Counted from the stretch's first letter, positions 1 through 7,426 are shown. The stretch is DNA of 8,117 nucleotides from an uncultured Ruminococcus sp. (GCA_900554995.1 USJJ01000044.1:1-8117); one strand, 5' to 3'. A program made the numbers and translations. Notes: generated by a model from the letters alone, not told the origin.

Positions 1-1
1 G

Positions 2-502
2 AAGCATATGGTCGATCAGCAGGATCTTTTTGAAAATCAAATCAAGAATGCGGACGTCAATCTTGACGGACAGGTCGATTCAAGCGATGCGCTGCTCATT
101 CTCCGATATTCCGCGGGTGAAATTTCCGCCATTCCGTACGATGAACAGAAAGAAATGCTTCTTAACAGTTCGCTTAGGAGAAAGCAGACGGTTACAGCAG
201 GTAGCTTCACTTCAACGGCGCAGGTCGTCAACGAGTGGGACAACAACGACGGCACACATTCTTACCAGGTCAATCTGACAATCCGCAATGACTCCGACAG
301 CGACTCCGACTCGTGGAAAGCGGCAGTCAATTTCGATAAGGAAATTGTTTCCCTTACAAAGAGCTGGGACTGCAATACCTTTGTTGAGGGTAAGGGCGTA
401 ACGCTCGGCGGCGAGGAAATTGCCGCAGGCGAAACCGCTTCCTGCGGATTTATCATAACGGCGGAAAAAGATATAGCATTAATTAAACTGACAGTGAGGT
501 AA
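2..502 (+). CDS. Dockerin / CBM2-like secreted protein, C-terminal part (5' truncated)
   Basis: The reading frame is open to the window edge; the first Met (base 8) lacks a ribosome binding site, so this is the C-terminal part of a longer protein. Counting from that Met, residues 15-39 are a dockerin type I repeat. Its EF-hand-like calcium loop DVNLDGQVDSSD has acidic or amide ligands at loop positions 1, 3, 5, 9 and 12, and is followed by the helix ALLILRYSAGE. The partner repeat is presumably upstream. Residues ~73-164 resemble a family 2 carbohydrate-binding module: Trp78, a V-x-L-x-I-x-N strand, Trp103 (SWKAAV), Trp120, and the ending I-x-x-G-E-T-x-S-C-G-F. A DSDSDSDS run (95-102) lies in a loop. 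By family knowledge, dockerins bind cohesins in cellulosome-like complexes and CBM2 binds cellulose or xylan. The catalytic part, if any, is outside the window. The dockerin call is firm; the CBM2 call is a pattern judgement. Confidence 0.8.
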   Translation, partial: KHMVDQQDLFENQIKNADVNLDGQVDSSDALLILRYSAGEISAIPYDEQKEMLLNSSLRRKQTVTAGSFTSTAQVVNEWDNNDGTHSYQVNLTIRNDSDSDSDSWKAAVNFDKEIVSLTKSWDCNTFVEGKGVTLGGEEIAAGETASCGFIITAEKDIALIKLTVR

Positions 503-507
503 TTAAG

Positions 508-2340
508 ATGCAGAAAATCGGCAAAAAAGTAGTATCCGTAATTCTTTCAAGTATCATTTGCGTTTCGTCCTGCATTATTTTTGCAAGCGCCGAAAATAAG
601 CCGACAACGGTCGAGGTCAACAGCTTTGAGGCGGCAACGCAGGAGCTTACCAATCAGAAACACGTTGACGAACTTGAAGCCGACGAGGTTTATCCGACGA
701 TCATTATTCACGGAATCGGACAGGCAACTACATATATGCTCGATGAGGACGGCAATGACGCCGTTGATCCCGACGGCAAAAAGATCACGGGATGGCCGAT
801 TTATTTTTATGTGCCCGAGCTTGTAATCAAGCTCATCGGTCCTCTTGTCGCATCACTCGTTACTCAAAAGGACTGCGGACTTTCAAAGATGGCGTACAAG
901 GCTGTTTATGATGCGGTCGATTACCTCGCGTATAATGAGGACGGCACACCGAAGAACGAGTTCCGTGTAGAGGGCTGCAACAATAAGTCTGCCGCAGACT
1001 GCACTCCCGAGGAAAAGGATATAATTTACGATCACATTCCGATTGAGGAATACGCAGAAAAAGTCGGCGAAGAGAATCTATATTATTTTGCATACAATTC
1101 ATTCGGTGATATGTATGATATAGTCGATAATCTTGAAGCCATTATCGAAAAGGCAAAGAAAGAGACGGGCAAGGATAAGGTCAACCTTATGCCGATCAGC
1201 CTCGGCGGCGCAATTTCGGTTGCATATGTCGGAGAGCATCCGCAGGGAGAGGATATCAACAAAATTGTCCTTGTTGTACCGGCGGCGGACGGATCGGAAA
1301 TTGTCGGCAAAATTATGCTCGGTCAGCTTGATTACAGCGACGCAGGTCTTTACAGAAATATGTTCACAAAGCTCGTCGGTGTAGATGATTATACAGGCTG
1401 GCTTATCAATATCGCAGTCAGAATCCTCCCGAAAAAGGTTTTGATCGGACTGCTTGACGGAGTTGCCTCGGGCCTTGCGGATTCCGCACTCGCACGTATC
1501 ACGACGATGTGGGGACTTGTGCCGTCGTCTATGTATGACGAGCTTTCCGAAAAGTATCTTGTGAAGGGTACAAAATTTGCCGATGACGTTGAAAAATTCC
1601 ATATCTCTCAGGTGAATTATATAAAGAATCTTAAAAATTATGAGGCAAACGGCGCAAAAATTTATGACATCACGGGTTACGGACTTGAGCTTTACAGCCT
1701 TATTGATTCCGACTCCAATTCGGATAAGATCATCCATTCTGCGTCAACATCACTCGGTGCAACCTTCAGCAAGGTAAACGAAAAGTTCCCGACCGATTAC
1801 AAACAGCAGGCGCACCCGGAGGCAAACTTCCTTTCTCCGGACGGTCAGGTGGACGCATCAACCTGCGCTTTTCCGTACACAACGTGGTTCTTCGGAAATC
1901 AGGATCACGAAAAACTCGCAAGGAACGATGTTGTAATTTCTCTTGCAACTCAGCTCCTTACAGTCAAGGATATCGACGTTTTCACAACGGCTGAATATCC
2001 GCAGTTCAACGGCCACAGAAATACAAGAGATCTCAAGAAATATCTTGCAGAGGCGGAGGAGATTGATCTTTCAACGCTTACGCCGGAGAATGCTCAGAGA
2101 CTTACCGCCGCAATCGAAAAAGGCAAGGCTGTTCTTGCGACAACGATCATTGTTGAGGGCGAGGCAGAGGCTGCCGAGAGTGAGCTTTACAATGCTCTTG
2201 CCGAGATCGGCGTTCACGAAAAGAAAGACACAACCAAGGATAACGTTCTTCTCTTTATCTGCAAAACAGCAAGTGAACTTATCTATTATTTCTTCGGACC
2301 GAGGGGATTTTTTGATCCGATTTCGGCTATGATAAAATAA
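508..2340 (+). CDS. Secreted alpha/beta-hydrolase, lipase/esterase-like
   Basis: A 610-residue exported serine hydrolase. Residues 1-28 are a signal peptide: basic MQKIGKK, a hydrophobic core and a likely cut after ASA. The fold starts at PTIIIHGIGQ (63-72), where His-Gly is the usual oxyanion-hole strand end. The nucleophile elbow is PISLGG with Ser231; Pro229 replaces the usual first Gly of G-x-S-x-G. Likely triad partners are Asp406 (SDKIIHSAS) and His467 (QDHEKLARND, like the late His of lipases such as LCAT). Residues ~524-567 form a helical hairpin resembling half a FIVAR module, followed by a hydrophobic stretch (579-596). The start has GAGG at 496-499, 8 bases upstream and overlapping the preceding gene's end. 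The 5-base gap implies co-transcription with the dockerin gene, yet this protein has no dockerin. Likely role: extracellular ester or lipid hydrolysis; the substrate is unknown. The hydrolase fold is confident, the specificity is not. Confidence 0.85.
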   Translation: MQKIGKKVVSVILSSIICVSSCIIFASAENKPTTVEVNSFEAATQELTNQKHVDELEADEVYPTIIIHGIGQATTYMLDEDGNDAVDPDGKKITGWPIYFYVPELVIKLIGPLVASLVTQKDCGLSKMAYKAVYDAVDYLAYNEDGTPKNEFRVEGCNNKSAADCTPEEKDIIYDHIPIEEYAEKVGEENLYYFAYNSFGDMYDIVDNLEAIIEKAKKETGKDKVNLMPISLGGAISVAYVGEHPQGEDINKIVLVVPAADGSEIVGKIMLGQLDYSDAGLYRNMFTKLVGVDDYTGWLINIAVRILPKKVLIGLLDGVASGLADSALARITTMWGLVPSSMYDELSEKYLVKGTKFADDVEKFHISQVNYIKNLKNYEANGAKIYDITGYGLELYSLIDSDSNSDKIIHSASTSLGATFSKVNEKFPTDYKQQAHPEANFLSPDGQVDASTCAFPYTTWFFGNQDHEKLARNDVVISLATQLLTVKDIDVFTTAEYPQFNGHRNTRDLKKYLAEAEEIDLSTLTPENAQRLTAAIEKGKAVLATTIIVEGEAEAAESELYNALAEIGVHEKKDTTKDNVLLFICKTASELIYYFFGPRGFFDPISAMIK

Positions 2341-2354
2341 AACAGAATAAATTT

Positions 2355-2410
2355 ACGGACTGTTGCATTAGTTCTCGGAAAACTAACTGCAACAGTCCGT
2401 TTTTATTTTT
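2355..2410 (+). terminator. Intrinsic terminator after the hydrolase gene
   Basis: The left arm (2355-2373) pairs with the right arm (2381-2400): 13 bp, a one-base bulge, then 6 bp, closing a 7-base loop. It is followed by TTTTTATTTTTT. It lies 14 bases after the hydrolase stop codon and ends that operon. The T-tract also contains the stop codon of the converging regulator gene. Read on the minus strand the hairpin is followed only by a weak T/A stretch, so it is a better terminator for the + strand. Confidence 0.9.
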
Positions 2411-4145
2411 TGTCCACAACGGGAGGAATGAAATTTTCAATTGCATTCCGCAGCTTCGGATGACGGATAACAAAATGTATTGCGGGAGCCTTGCTTTTTG
2501 AGATCATAGCCCATTGTTTTTCGTGCATTATAATTTGCAGGTTTCGGAAGGTGTGAGCCGAGGTTTCTTTAAAGCTGTAATTCGGATGTTCGGCTGCAAA
2601 TTTTTTTGAGCTTTCAAGGTGAGAGAAATATTCATCTCTGTTGTAGAATATATCCTTTTCACAGAAAATGCCCGAGAGCTCCAGCGACGGAGGATTTTCC
2701 GAAAATTCACAGTCGGAAATCAGAGGAATTTCATCCTCTATCGGATTGTATTTCAGTATATTTTCAACCCGCTTGCGCTGAGCCTCGGCATATCCGCAAA
2801 TGTTTTGTAGCTGAGCGTCGGATATGCCGTGTCGGGAAAGAATTTTTATCAAGAGCTCTTCGCTGATTGTGTAGAGGGGAAGAGTGGACAAAATACTTCT
2901 GCGTCTGCCGTCCTTTTCGGAGTCGGCAAGCAAGAATGAGTTCAGATCGCTTTCCTTTTTACTTCGATAAATATCCATCAGCGGAAAAGCGTTTTTGAGC
3001 AGGTCATCGGCACGTCTTTTGTAATACTCAATTTCCTTTTTGGACTTGGTGAGATAGTATTTTCCGTCACTGTGACAGCGAGCAATGGCCTCGCCCGAGA
3101 GAGCGGCGGCACCCGATACTTTTAAGAAATGCAGAAAGACATTGTTCTGAACATTCTTAAGATAATACGGCGAAATCTGTCCCGTCATATACATCGGTAT
3201 CCAGCTTTCAAGGCCGAGCATCATCTCGTCAAAGGAACGGTCGATGTTGTGGATCTGATTAAGATGTAGACCTTTCTTCAGCATCAGTGCCATTCCGAAC
3301 ATCCACTTCTTTGGGAACTCCGGATCTTTTGCCATTTCTTTTAGGGGCATATCGCTGTACATTGTTACGGGCTCGGTCGATTTTGAAAGAACGGTGGCTT
3401 TTAGAAAATCAAGCTCGCTTTCCATCATTTCTTCAAGTCCGAAATATGTTTTTGACAACGGAAGCTGAAACGGAACCGACGGCACCTTAAGCTTATCAAA
3501 CTTTATTACCTTAATATATTCATTCAGATCAAATTCATCCAGCTTGCTTAAAAATTCGGTAACACTGTCGGGCTTCGACTTTACCGACTGCGTTTCGAGC
3601 AGCCAATTTTTGATGAGATGAGATCTTTCCGAGATATTGTCAACCTCGCCGACATTAAAACCGAGCAGCTCGGAAAGCGCCGCCAGCTCGGCCGGAGCCT
3701 TAATTTCCCGTGAAACAAAGGAGGCTATTGCTGAAGCAAACTGTTCCGGGTCGGCAGGTCTCCTTGTGCCGTTCCGGATGCGGAATATCGTTGAAACGTC
3801 ATAGTTAATGTATTTGCAAAGTCGGTTCAGATTGATATTGAGAGCGGAAATCAGTGCATTAAAATTCTGCCGCAGATTTTCCTTGTCTGTTGTAACAAAA
3901 TCATCGCAGGAGCAAAATTCGGCTTTTACCGACTCGAAGTCAATTTCTGAAAAGCCTTTTTTTCGTGCAGTCCGGACAACGGCGGTGCACAGCTTTTCAA
4001 AAGCGTCCGTGCCGAGCTCGGGAACCCTTTCACTGTTTCTGTATCGGCTGAGAGTCGCCTCCGATATGCCCGACGCCGAGCAGAGATCCTTTGCGGTGCA
4101 GGAAAGAACGGATATATATTCATTTATTTTTTCACTGAATTTCAT
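2403..4145 (-). CDS. Large double helix-turn-helix regulator-like protein with uncharacterised C-terminal region
   Basis: A 580-residue protein. I chose the ATG at 4145 because GAGG lies 8 bases upstream and residue 1 begins an XRE-like fold; an in-frame Met at 4313 would add 56 unlikely residues. HTH 1 is at ~16-41 (TAKDLCSASGISEATLSRYR). HTH 2 is at ~105-130 (LNRLCKYINYDVSTIFRIRN). Each is followed by a similar D-x-x-x-F helix (FEKLCTAVV; FASAIASFV), which suggests internal duplication. Residues ~230-395 hold conserved-looking blocks: YFGLEEMMESELDFL, TMYSDMPLKEMAKDPEF, KKGLHLNQIHNIDRSFDEMM and WIPMYMTGQISPYYL. The end (~530-577) has FRNLQIIM, QWAMISKSK and IHFVIRHPKLRNAIE. There is no membrane segment or signal peptide, so it is cytoplasmic. 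XRE-family HTHs bind DNA; the remainder may sense a ligand or partner, which is inference. I recognise no named family for the C-terminal region. It is divergent from the zinc-ribbon gene. Confidence 0.8.
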   Translation of the reverse strand: MKFSEKINEYISVLSCTAKDLCSASGISEATLSRYRNSERVPELGTDAFEKLCTAVVRTARKKGFSEIDFESVKAEFCSCDDFVTTDKENLRQNFNALISALNINLNRLCKYINYDVSTIFRIRNGTRRPADPEQFASAIASFVSREIKAPAELAALSELLGFNVGEVDNISERSHLIKNWLLETQSVKSKPDSVTEFLSKLDEFDLNEYIKVIKFDKLKVPSVPFQLPLSKTYFGLEEMMESELDFLKATVLSKSTEPVTMYSDMPLKEMAKDPEFPKKWMFGMALMLKKGLHLNQIHNIDRSFDEMMLGLESWIPMYMTGQISPYYLKNVQNNVFLHFLKVSGAAALSGEAIARCHSDGKYYLTKSKKEIEYYKRRADDLLKNAFPLMDIYRSKKESDLNSFLLADSEKDGRRRSILSTLPLYTISEELLIKILSRHGISDAQLQNICGYAEAQRKRVENILKYNPIEDEIPLISDCEFSENPPSLELSGIFCEKDIFYNRDEYFSHLESSKKFAAEHPNYSFKETSAHTFRNLQIIMHEKQWAMISKSKAPAIHFVIRHPKLRNAIENFIPPVVDKK

Positions 4146-4164
4146 AAGAAAAACCTCGACAAAA

Positions 4165-4193
4165 ATTAAGGCGAATCCGCACAGATTAAGGCG
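4165..4193. repeat. Perfect 9-base direct repeat in the regulator leader, possible operator
   Basis: ATTAAGGCG occurs at 4165-4173 and again at 4185-4193, a centre-to-centre distance of 20 bases (about two helical turns). Both copies lie between the proposed -10 element (4212-4217) and the start codon (4145) of the regulator, in the expected 5' leader. Two same-face half sites would suit a protein with two HTH units, so autoregulation is plausible. The repeats are seen directly; the operator role is inferred. Confidence 0.45.
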
Positions 4194-4211
4194 CACACCT
4201 TGCTTGAATTG

Positions 4212-4240
4212 ATTATACATTATGTTAAAGAAAAAATAAA
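4212..4240 (-). promoter_or_regulatory. Putative sigma-A promoter of the double-HTH regulator gene
   Basis: On the minus strand there is a perfect -10 TATAAT (4212-4217), with TG immediately before it. At 17 bases spacing the -35 is only TTTATT (4235-4240), in a T-rich tract. It would give a leader of about 60 bases containing the direct repeats and the GAGG at 4154-4157. The -10 is strong and the -35 weak, as expected of a regulated promoter. Confidence 0.5.
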
Positions 4241-4330
4241 GACAATCGTGCCACATAATTCCCGATTTGGCATTTGACATTTCGGAAATATGCTTTAAGA
4301 GACAGGTCGGCATATGATAAAATATCCGTA

Positions 4331-4360
4331 CAGACAGGAATCAAAAAATATTGATATAAA
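4331..4360 (+). promoter_or_regulatory. Weak candidate promoter for the zinc-ribbon gene
   Basis: CAGACA (4331-4336), an 18-base spacer and TATAAA (4355-4360) form a fair sigma-A match, but the leader would be only about 18 bases. Alternatives in the same gap are TTAAGA (4295-4300) with TAAAAT (4318-4323) at 17 bases. A consensus -35 TTGACA at 4274-4279 has no good -10 at normal spacing. The promoter must lie in 4218-4370, but which one is used cannot be decided by eye. Confidence 0.25.
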
Positions 4361-4370
4361 AGTTAAAAAC

Positions 4371-4376
4371 GGAGGT
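4371..4376 (+). promoter_or_regulatory. Ribosome binding site that decides the zinc-ribbon gene start
   Basis: GGAGGT sits 7 bases before ATG 4384 and directly abuts a second, out-of-frame ATG at 4377. The abutting ATG has no spacing for initiation and opens only a short frame, so 4384 is the start. Confidence 0.75.
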
Positions 4377-4383
4377 ATGGATA

Positions 4384-4971
4384 ATGGCAGAATCAAGAAT
4401 GTTTATGTTAAACGGAACGGATGTGCAAACGGTTATCGCGCGTCTTGAAAATTTCTTTCGTGCCGAAAAGGATATGGAGGTCCAGAGCTCACGGACAACG
4501 GACGGATATATTATGCAGGCAAGCCAGCCCAAGGACGGCTGGAAAACGCTTACGGGCATGAGACTGGCTGTGACCGTTCAGATAACCGAGATGGATAATC
4601 AGATCAACGTAACCGTCGGCGAAGGTCAGTGGTCGGACAAGATCGGCGCAGGAGCAATCGGCTTGTTTATTGCGTGGCCTTTGGCTATTACGGCGGGAAT
4701 GGGAGCGTTTAAGCAGAAAAAACTTCCGTCGGAAATTTTCCGTGTGGTTGAGAGCTGCTTGCTTTCCGGAGGTAAGGCGGTAGTAATCAACGGTGCAGGG
4801 TCCGCCGTCACCGACGGAAATATTGTTTGCCCAAACTGTAAAGCGCAGATACCTGCGGAATCAAAATTCTGCAACCACTGCGGAACAAAGATCGGGTCAA
4901 AATGCCCCGCCTGCGGTGCAGATACTGTACCGGGCAGTGCCTTTTGCCCGGAGTGCGGACAAAAGCTCTGA
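4384..4971 (+). CDS. Double zinc-ribbon protein with an N-terminal domain of unknown function
   Basis: A 195-residue protein. Residues 1-80 form a small alpha/beta domain (FMLNGTDVQTVIARLENFF; alternating strands around 56-79, RLAVTVQITE and QINVTVGEG). Residues ~86-106 are a Gly/Ala-rich hydrophobic segment (GAGAIGLFIAWPLAITAGMG), a likely single membrane pass or hairpin. Residues 149-191 contain two zinc ribbons, each a pair of CxxC knuckles: Cys149/152 with Cys163/166, and Cys174/177 with Cys188/191. The pattern CPxC...FCxxCG is typical of the zinc-ribbon domains that end many small bacterial membrane-associated proteins. No catalytic motif was seen. Such ribbons usually serve in protein or nucleic-acid contacts; the role here is unknown. 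It is monocistronic, divergent from the double-HTH regulator and convergent with spoIIE. The zinc ribbons are certain; the function is not. Confidence 0.85.
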   Translation: MAESRMFMLNGTDVQTVIARLENFFRAEKDMEVQSSRTTDGYIMQASQPKDGWKTLTGMRLAVTVQITEMDNQINVTVGEGQWSDKIGAGAIGLFIAWPLAITAGMGAFKQKKLPSEIFRVVESCLLSGGKAVVINGAGSAVTDGNIVCPNCKAQIPAESKFCNHCGTKIGSKCPACGADTVPGSAFCPECGQKL

Positions 4972-4999
4972 TTAATTGAAAATGGGAATGTTAATATAA

Positions 5000-5036
5000 A
5001 AGCGGCTCGGAATCGTTCAATGATTCCGAGCCGCTT
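5000..5036. terminator. Shared hairpin terminator between the zinc-ribbon gene and spoIIE
   Basis: A 15-bp perfect, GC-rich stem (5000-5014 with 5022-5036) closes a 7-base loop. On the minus strand the stem runs into TTTTATATT, a usable tail for spoIIE transcripts. On the plus strand no T-tract follows directly, so termination of the zinc-ribbon gene there would be weaker or rely on the stem alone. Confidence 0.8.
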
Positions 5037-5046
5037 GACATTAAGA

Positions 5047-7374
5047 CTAATTGTTTTCCTTTATATATATCGCAACGGCGGTCATATCGTCACGGGGTTT
5101 GCCGAGCTTGCGCTCGCAGGCGGAATTGACGATAAATTCAGCCAGCTCTGTTGCACTTCTTTCCGTGTCCCAGAGCTTCAGCTCCTGCTGAATCCAACCG
5201 TTGCAGTCACCGAGAATTCCGTCGGACACCATAAGAATGATGTCCCCGCCGTCAAGCTTAGCCGTTGCCTTTGAAAATTCGATATCACGCAGAATGCCGA
5301 TCGGAAGCGAAGCCTGCTCAAGCGCCGCAACGCTCTCACGGTGGCGGATAAAGCCTGCGGCAGCTCCCGCTTTCATAAAATCGGTTCGACCTGTGTAGAG
5401 ATCAACGCATACAACGTCAAGGGTGGCAAGTGATTCATCGGAGCTTTTCACGAGCAAGGCGGAGTTTGCAATCGGGAGCGCACAGTCAAAGCTGAGACCC
5501 GATTTCACGAGCTTTGAAAAAAGCTCCGCCGCCATTGCCGAATCGACCGCCGCACGGCTGCCCGTTCCCATTCCGTCGCTGAGCACGGTGATATGTCTGC
5601 CGTCGGAGTCACGAAAGCTGCGGTAGTAGTCTCCGCAAACCTTTATATCATCCGCCGATCGGCTGAAAGCGCCGACCTCAACGCCGTAGATCATTTCCTG
5701 ACCGAAGTTGAGCGTACATTCGTCACCACGGTCGTCAATCTCAGGCAGGTCAAGGGTTGTTCCCGTTGCCATCGACAGCGCTTCGGTGAATTGTGTGACG
5801 TTGAAATTTTCCCTCGGTCGGGAAACGGTGAGGTTGATTTTTGCCCGACCGAATTTGTCAAGGTAGCTCTCACAGCTTATGACGTTGAGACCGGACTCCT
5901 TTGCCTCGTTATTGCAGACGTCGGAAATTTCGGCGTTAAAACTGCGGTCGTCATCAAAGTCGCAGGCAATGTCCTTGAGAATATCAGCCATACTCTTGAA
6001 CTGATCGGACATAAGTCCCTGCATCTGATCCACCTTGCCGCGTGCTCCGAGCGAGGCGACATAGCTCATATAGCGAAGGTTGATTTTCTCTTTCATATCG
6101 TCAAAACAGTAACACGATTCCGCAAAATTTTTCGGGAAGTGCATTTCGCCGAGCTGTGCGTGTTCGGACAATGCCTCGGCAATTTTATTTATCGTTTCGT
6201 CGGTCGGATTTTTAATTTCCTCCCGACAGCTTTTTTTAAGATCGCAGTTATCGCAAACCTTGCACCAGGCGGATTTAATTGCGGTTCGCAGTTCTTTTTC
6301 GTTCTGCGGCGCAAGCGTGCGCTGAACGGTGTCAACGCAGTCGGAAAGCTCCGTGATCGCCGCTGATGCATCATTCAGCCTTTTTGTGAGGACACGGCTG
6401 CTGTCGCTCTTGATATATATCGGCGTCGGCAGGTTGACCTTTTCGGACAGCGCTGAATAGAAACTGTCGGGAAGCAGGAGAAAAACGGTGCAGGCGACCG
6501 CCGATTCGGCAATCGAAAGATACGCTTTGAGAGTTGAATCAATGAGGGCGCAGACGGAAATGCAGCCGATAAAGCCCACCGCAGAGAGATACTTGCTCTT
6601 TCGTGACAGCTCTCCGCAAAGCAATCCCGACAGCGCATATCCGACACTCAGAAATGAGAGCTGACCGCTCAGCCCGATGCTTATACCGACACAAACTCCC
6701 GCAAGCGTGCCGCCGTTTCCTCTTTTCAGTCTGCCGAGCAGAAGAATTACGAACGAGAAAATTACGCCGACAAGAGAAAAATTGAAAACGGTGTATTTAT
6801 AAAACGGCATCAGCAAAATTCCGCCCGTCAGGAGAGTTATCATATATTCCCTAGTCGTGAAGCGTGCAAAGTTCTTTTCGCCGAAGGTGAGAGAGGTGCC
6901 CTGAGTGAAAACATATGTGCCGACCGAGCAAAGCAGGGATTCGTAAATGACGGTCACAAAGGTCTCAATGTTGAATCCCGTCGCAAACATTATTGCGCCG
7001 CTGATAACGAACATACTCAAAAATGAATTTATGTAGGGAATATACTGCGTGATTCCGAGGTCAAAGCGGCGGCAGATCTCGTTTATCATAAAACAGAACA
7101 GAGCGACGGCGAGATATTTTACCGTGTCCGTTGCGTCGAAAAAAACAAATGAGCCGATCACCGTGCCAACGGTTGCGGCGGCGCATTGAGTGCCCGAGAG
7201 TGCGGCGATAAGCGAAACGGAAAACGGCGAAATTGTCCCCGTCACAAACGGGTTCATCAGCAGAAAGCCGAAGATGAATGCAAGAACGGTTTTCAGAACG
7301 GGTTTGAATTGAAGTCTCGTCGGCGTTCCGTCATTTTTAACGGTAATAAAATTTTTAACTCTTGTTTTCAGCAT
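5047..7374 (-). CDS. spoIIE: Stage II sporulation protein E, serine phosphatase
   Basis: SpoIIE is the PPM-family phosphatase at the polar division septum. It dephosphorylates the anti-anti-sigma factor SpoIIAA and so activates sigma-F in the forespore. I start it at ATG 7374 (775 residues; B. subtilis SpoIIE is 827), because GGGAG at 7383-7387 lies 8 bases upstream. The ATG at 7389 would add five residues and has no binding site of its own. Residues ~25-305 are a polytopic membrane domain of about ten hydrophobic segments. Residues ~325-550 are the cytoplasmic linker, with a cysteine cluster WCKVCDNCDLKKSC at 370-383. The phosphatase domain (~555-775) has metal-binding SDGMGTG (Asp600), SDGILGD (Asp718) and PRDDMTAV (Asp762/763). 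All key acidic residues are present, so the protein should be active. It is monocistronic and divergent from the rlmB-like gene, with a Spo0A-type promoter layout upstream. Confidence 0.97.
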   Translation of the reverse strand: MLKTRVKNFITVKNDGTPTRLQFKPVLKTVLAFIFGFLLMNPFVTGTISPFSVSLIAALSGTQCAAATVGTVIGSFVFFDATDTVKYLAVALFCFMINEICRRFDLGITQYIPYINSFLSMFVISGAIMFATGFNIETFVTVIYESLLCSVGTYVFTQGTSLTFGEKNFARFTTREYMITLLTGGILLMPFYKYTVFNFSLVGVIFSFVILLLGRLKRGNGGTLAGVCVGISIGLSGQLSFLSVGYALSGLLCGELSRKSKYLSAVGFIGCISVCALIDSTLKAYLSIAESAVACTVFLLLPDSFYSALSEKVNLPTPIYIKSDSSRVLTKRLNDASAAITELSDCVDTVQRTLAPQNEKELRTAIKSAWCKVCDNCDLKKSCREEIKNPTDETINKIAEALSEHAQLGEMHFPKNFAESCYCFDDMKEKINLRYMSYVASLGARGKVDQMQGLMSDQFKSMADILKDIACDFDDDRSFNAEISDVCNNEAKESGLNVISCESYLDKFGRAKINLTVSRPRENFNVTQFTEALSMATGTTLDLPEIDDRGDECTLNFGQEMIYGVEVGAFSRSADDIKVCGDYYRSFRDSDGRHITVLSDGMGTGSRAAVDSAMAAELFSKLVKSGLSFDCALPIANSALLVKSSDESLATLDVVCVDLYTGRTDFMKAGAAAGFIRHRESVAALEQASLPIGILRDIEFSKATAKLDGGDIILMVSDGILGDCNGWIQQELKLWDTERSATELAEFIVNSACERKLGKPRDDMTAVAIYIKENN

Positions 7375-7426
7375 AATTTTTTCTCCCATGAGTTTATAAT
7401 ATTAAACGAATATCTTTATCTTTTAC

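Noticed and set aside
1099..1737. 212-codon open frame on the minus strand inside the hydrolase gene
   Set aside because: It lies wholly opposite a clear signal-peptide-bearing hydrolase, has no ribosome binding site I could see and a composition typical of an antisense shadow.
1834..1866. SPDGQVDASTC in the hydrolase, resembling a dockerin calcium loop
   Set aside because: It lacks the D-x-N-x-D ligand spacing and following helix, and sits between the candidate catalytic Asp and His, so it is part of the hydrolase fold.
2355..2400. Long inverted repeat considered as a small mobile element
   Set aside because: Its position just after a stop codon, the small loop and the T-tract explain it as a terminator; no flanking duplication or second copy in the window.
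4146..4313. In-frame N-terminal extension of the double-HTH protein to an ATG at 4313
   Set aside because: The extension has no good ribosome binding site, covers the proposed promoter and repeats, and reads unlike a protein domain; GAGG precedes the ATG at 4145.
4377..4448. Short out-of-frame reading frame from ATG 4377 as a leader peptide
   Set aside because: The start codon abuts the ribosome binding site with no spacing, and the frame overlaps the zinc-ribbon gene start.
5593..6366. 257-codon open frame on the plus strand inside spoIIE
   Set aside because: It is antisense to conserved SpoIIE coding sequence and resembles no protein.
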